Origin: Mycteria americana
Lineage: Eukaryota > Chordata > Aves > Ciconiiformes > Ciconiidae
Length of the DNA stretch: 64,000 bases
NCBI RefSeq assembly: GCF_035582795.1
Contig: NC_134365.1
Location: 73,885,635 to 73,949,634, forward strand
Direction of reading: 5' to 3'
The translations under genes and the position numbers were made by a program. The notes under the pieces are model-generated. The model worked only from the letters and a program-made list of their open reading frames with translations, was not told the origin of the DNA and made no database searches. This document shows, piece after piece, positions 63,363-64,000 of the stretch; the first letter of the stretch is position 1, and each line of letters begins with the position of its first letter.

Positions 63363-64000
63363 AAAGGATGAAAAAGATAACCATGATGTGTATGTCTTTA
63401 TAGTCACAGTTTGGTAAGAGAAAGAAACCATCTTAACTAAGACCAACAAAAATCAGAATGCTAACAGAAGTTATGTCCTAATGAAAGTAAAACAGAAGAA
63501 TCTTCTGGTTTTGAAACATCTACAGCATCTTGTTTTGCACAATGGAAGGAACAATTAGATGAGACAAGATGGCTGCATCGTGCATATGATTATACCAGTT
63601 AACTGACTGGTCTCTTTCCACCTTAACGTTCATTAAGCAAGCAGAAGTGGTCTTGCAGCACAGATTTCCGTATGTACTGTGCATGGCATTTTAAGAATTT
63701 ACAGTTCTTACTTTAAGATGGTATCGGTAAAATGTAAGCATAATGAGCATAACTGCTTTTAAATATGAATAAAAGAAAACTCAGTTAACAAGCTAGCAGA
63801 AACACCTGTCCTTGGGTATTCCTTTCCTTGAACTAGAGTAACAAAGGGAAGAGACAGAACGAATGAGCAGTTCAGGCATCAAAACTTATCATAGAAACAG
63901 GGTAAATTTGCCTGCACGCTTACATTGATATCAAAACCCAAGAAAACTAGTTCAGAGATGGATGAACCTTAATGGAAATTTGACAGCGTTATTTTCTCCT
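63363..64000. other. IAPP downstream flank
   Basis: No exon or repeat recognised. In mammals the next gene on this side is PYROXD1, which would be beyond the window. Confidence 0.5.

Noticed and set aside
1-64000. CRISPR arrays, operons, bacterial or phage systems
   Set aside because: Spliced genes, CR1 elements and TATA/AATAAA signals show vertebrate DNA. No regularly spaced repeats were seen.
1-64000. tRNA, rRNA or snRNA genes
   Set aside because: No A/B-box pairs with cloverleaf arms or conserved snRNA cores were noticed on either strand. A tRNAscan and Rfam search would be needed to be sure.

Overview
This is vertebrate genomic DNA, almost certainly from a bird. Three things support that. 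The window has CR1 non-LTR retrotransposon remnants. It has the gene order SLCO1B - SLCO1A2 - IAPP, a small cluster of organic-anion transporter genes next to islet amyloid polypeptide that is also present in mammals. The repeat load is low and the introns are compact. Exons were called by reading splice sites, checking reading-frame phase from exon to exon, and comparing the translation with family members recalled from memory. No search could be run.

Layout. (1) 1186-11365, minus strand: the N-terminal half (8 coding exons, 387 codons) of an intact OATP1 transporter gene, best read as avian SLCO1B3. Its C-terminal exons lie to the left of the window. (2) 11366-27311: about 16 kb of intergenic DNA that is the 5' flank of the SLCO1B3-like gene. 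It holds a GC-rich island with a possible decayed transposase, two orphan exon-like segments and simple repeats. (3) 27312-40936, minus strand: an SLCO1A2 orthologue that looks dead. It has two nonsense codons, frameshifts in exons 8 and 9 with in-frame stops in exon 8, a GC donor after exon 8, and no room for exons 10-12, which carry the Kazal-type extracellular domain. (4) 40937-59380: about 18 kb of intergenic DNA with two perfect long inverted repeats and no recognisable gene. (5) 59381-63316, plus strand: a complete IAPP gene with promoter, non-coding exon 1, signal-peptide exon, a 135-bp in-frame extra exon, and the exon carrying the mature peptide.

The strongest points for follow-up are the extra IAPP exon, which lengthens the propeptide by 45 residues and adds a KR dibasic site, the lineage-specific loss of SLCO1A2, and the set of perfect hairpins near 49.6 and 51.3 kb. 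The two transporter genes are tandem paralogues of a bile-salt, steroid and thyroid-hormone uptake family. IAPP is a secreted pancreatic hormone and is a neighbour, not a partner.
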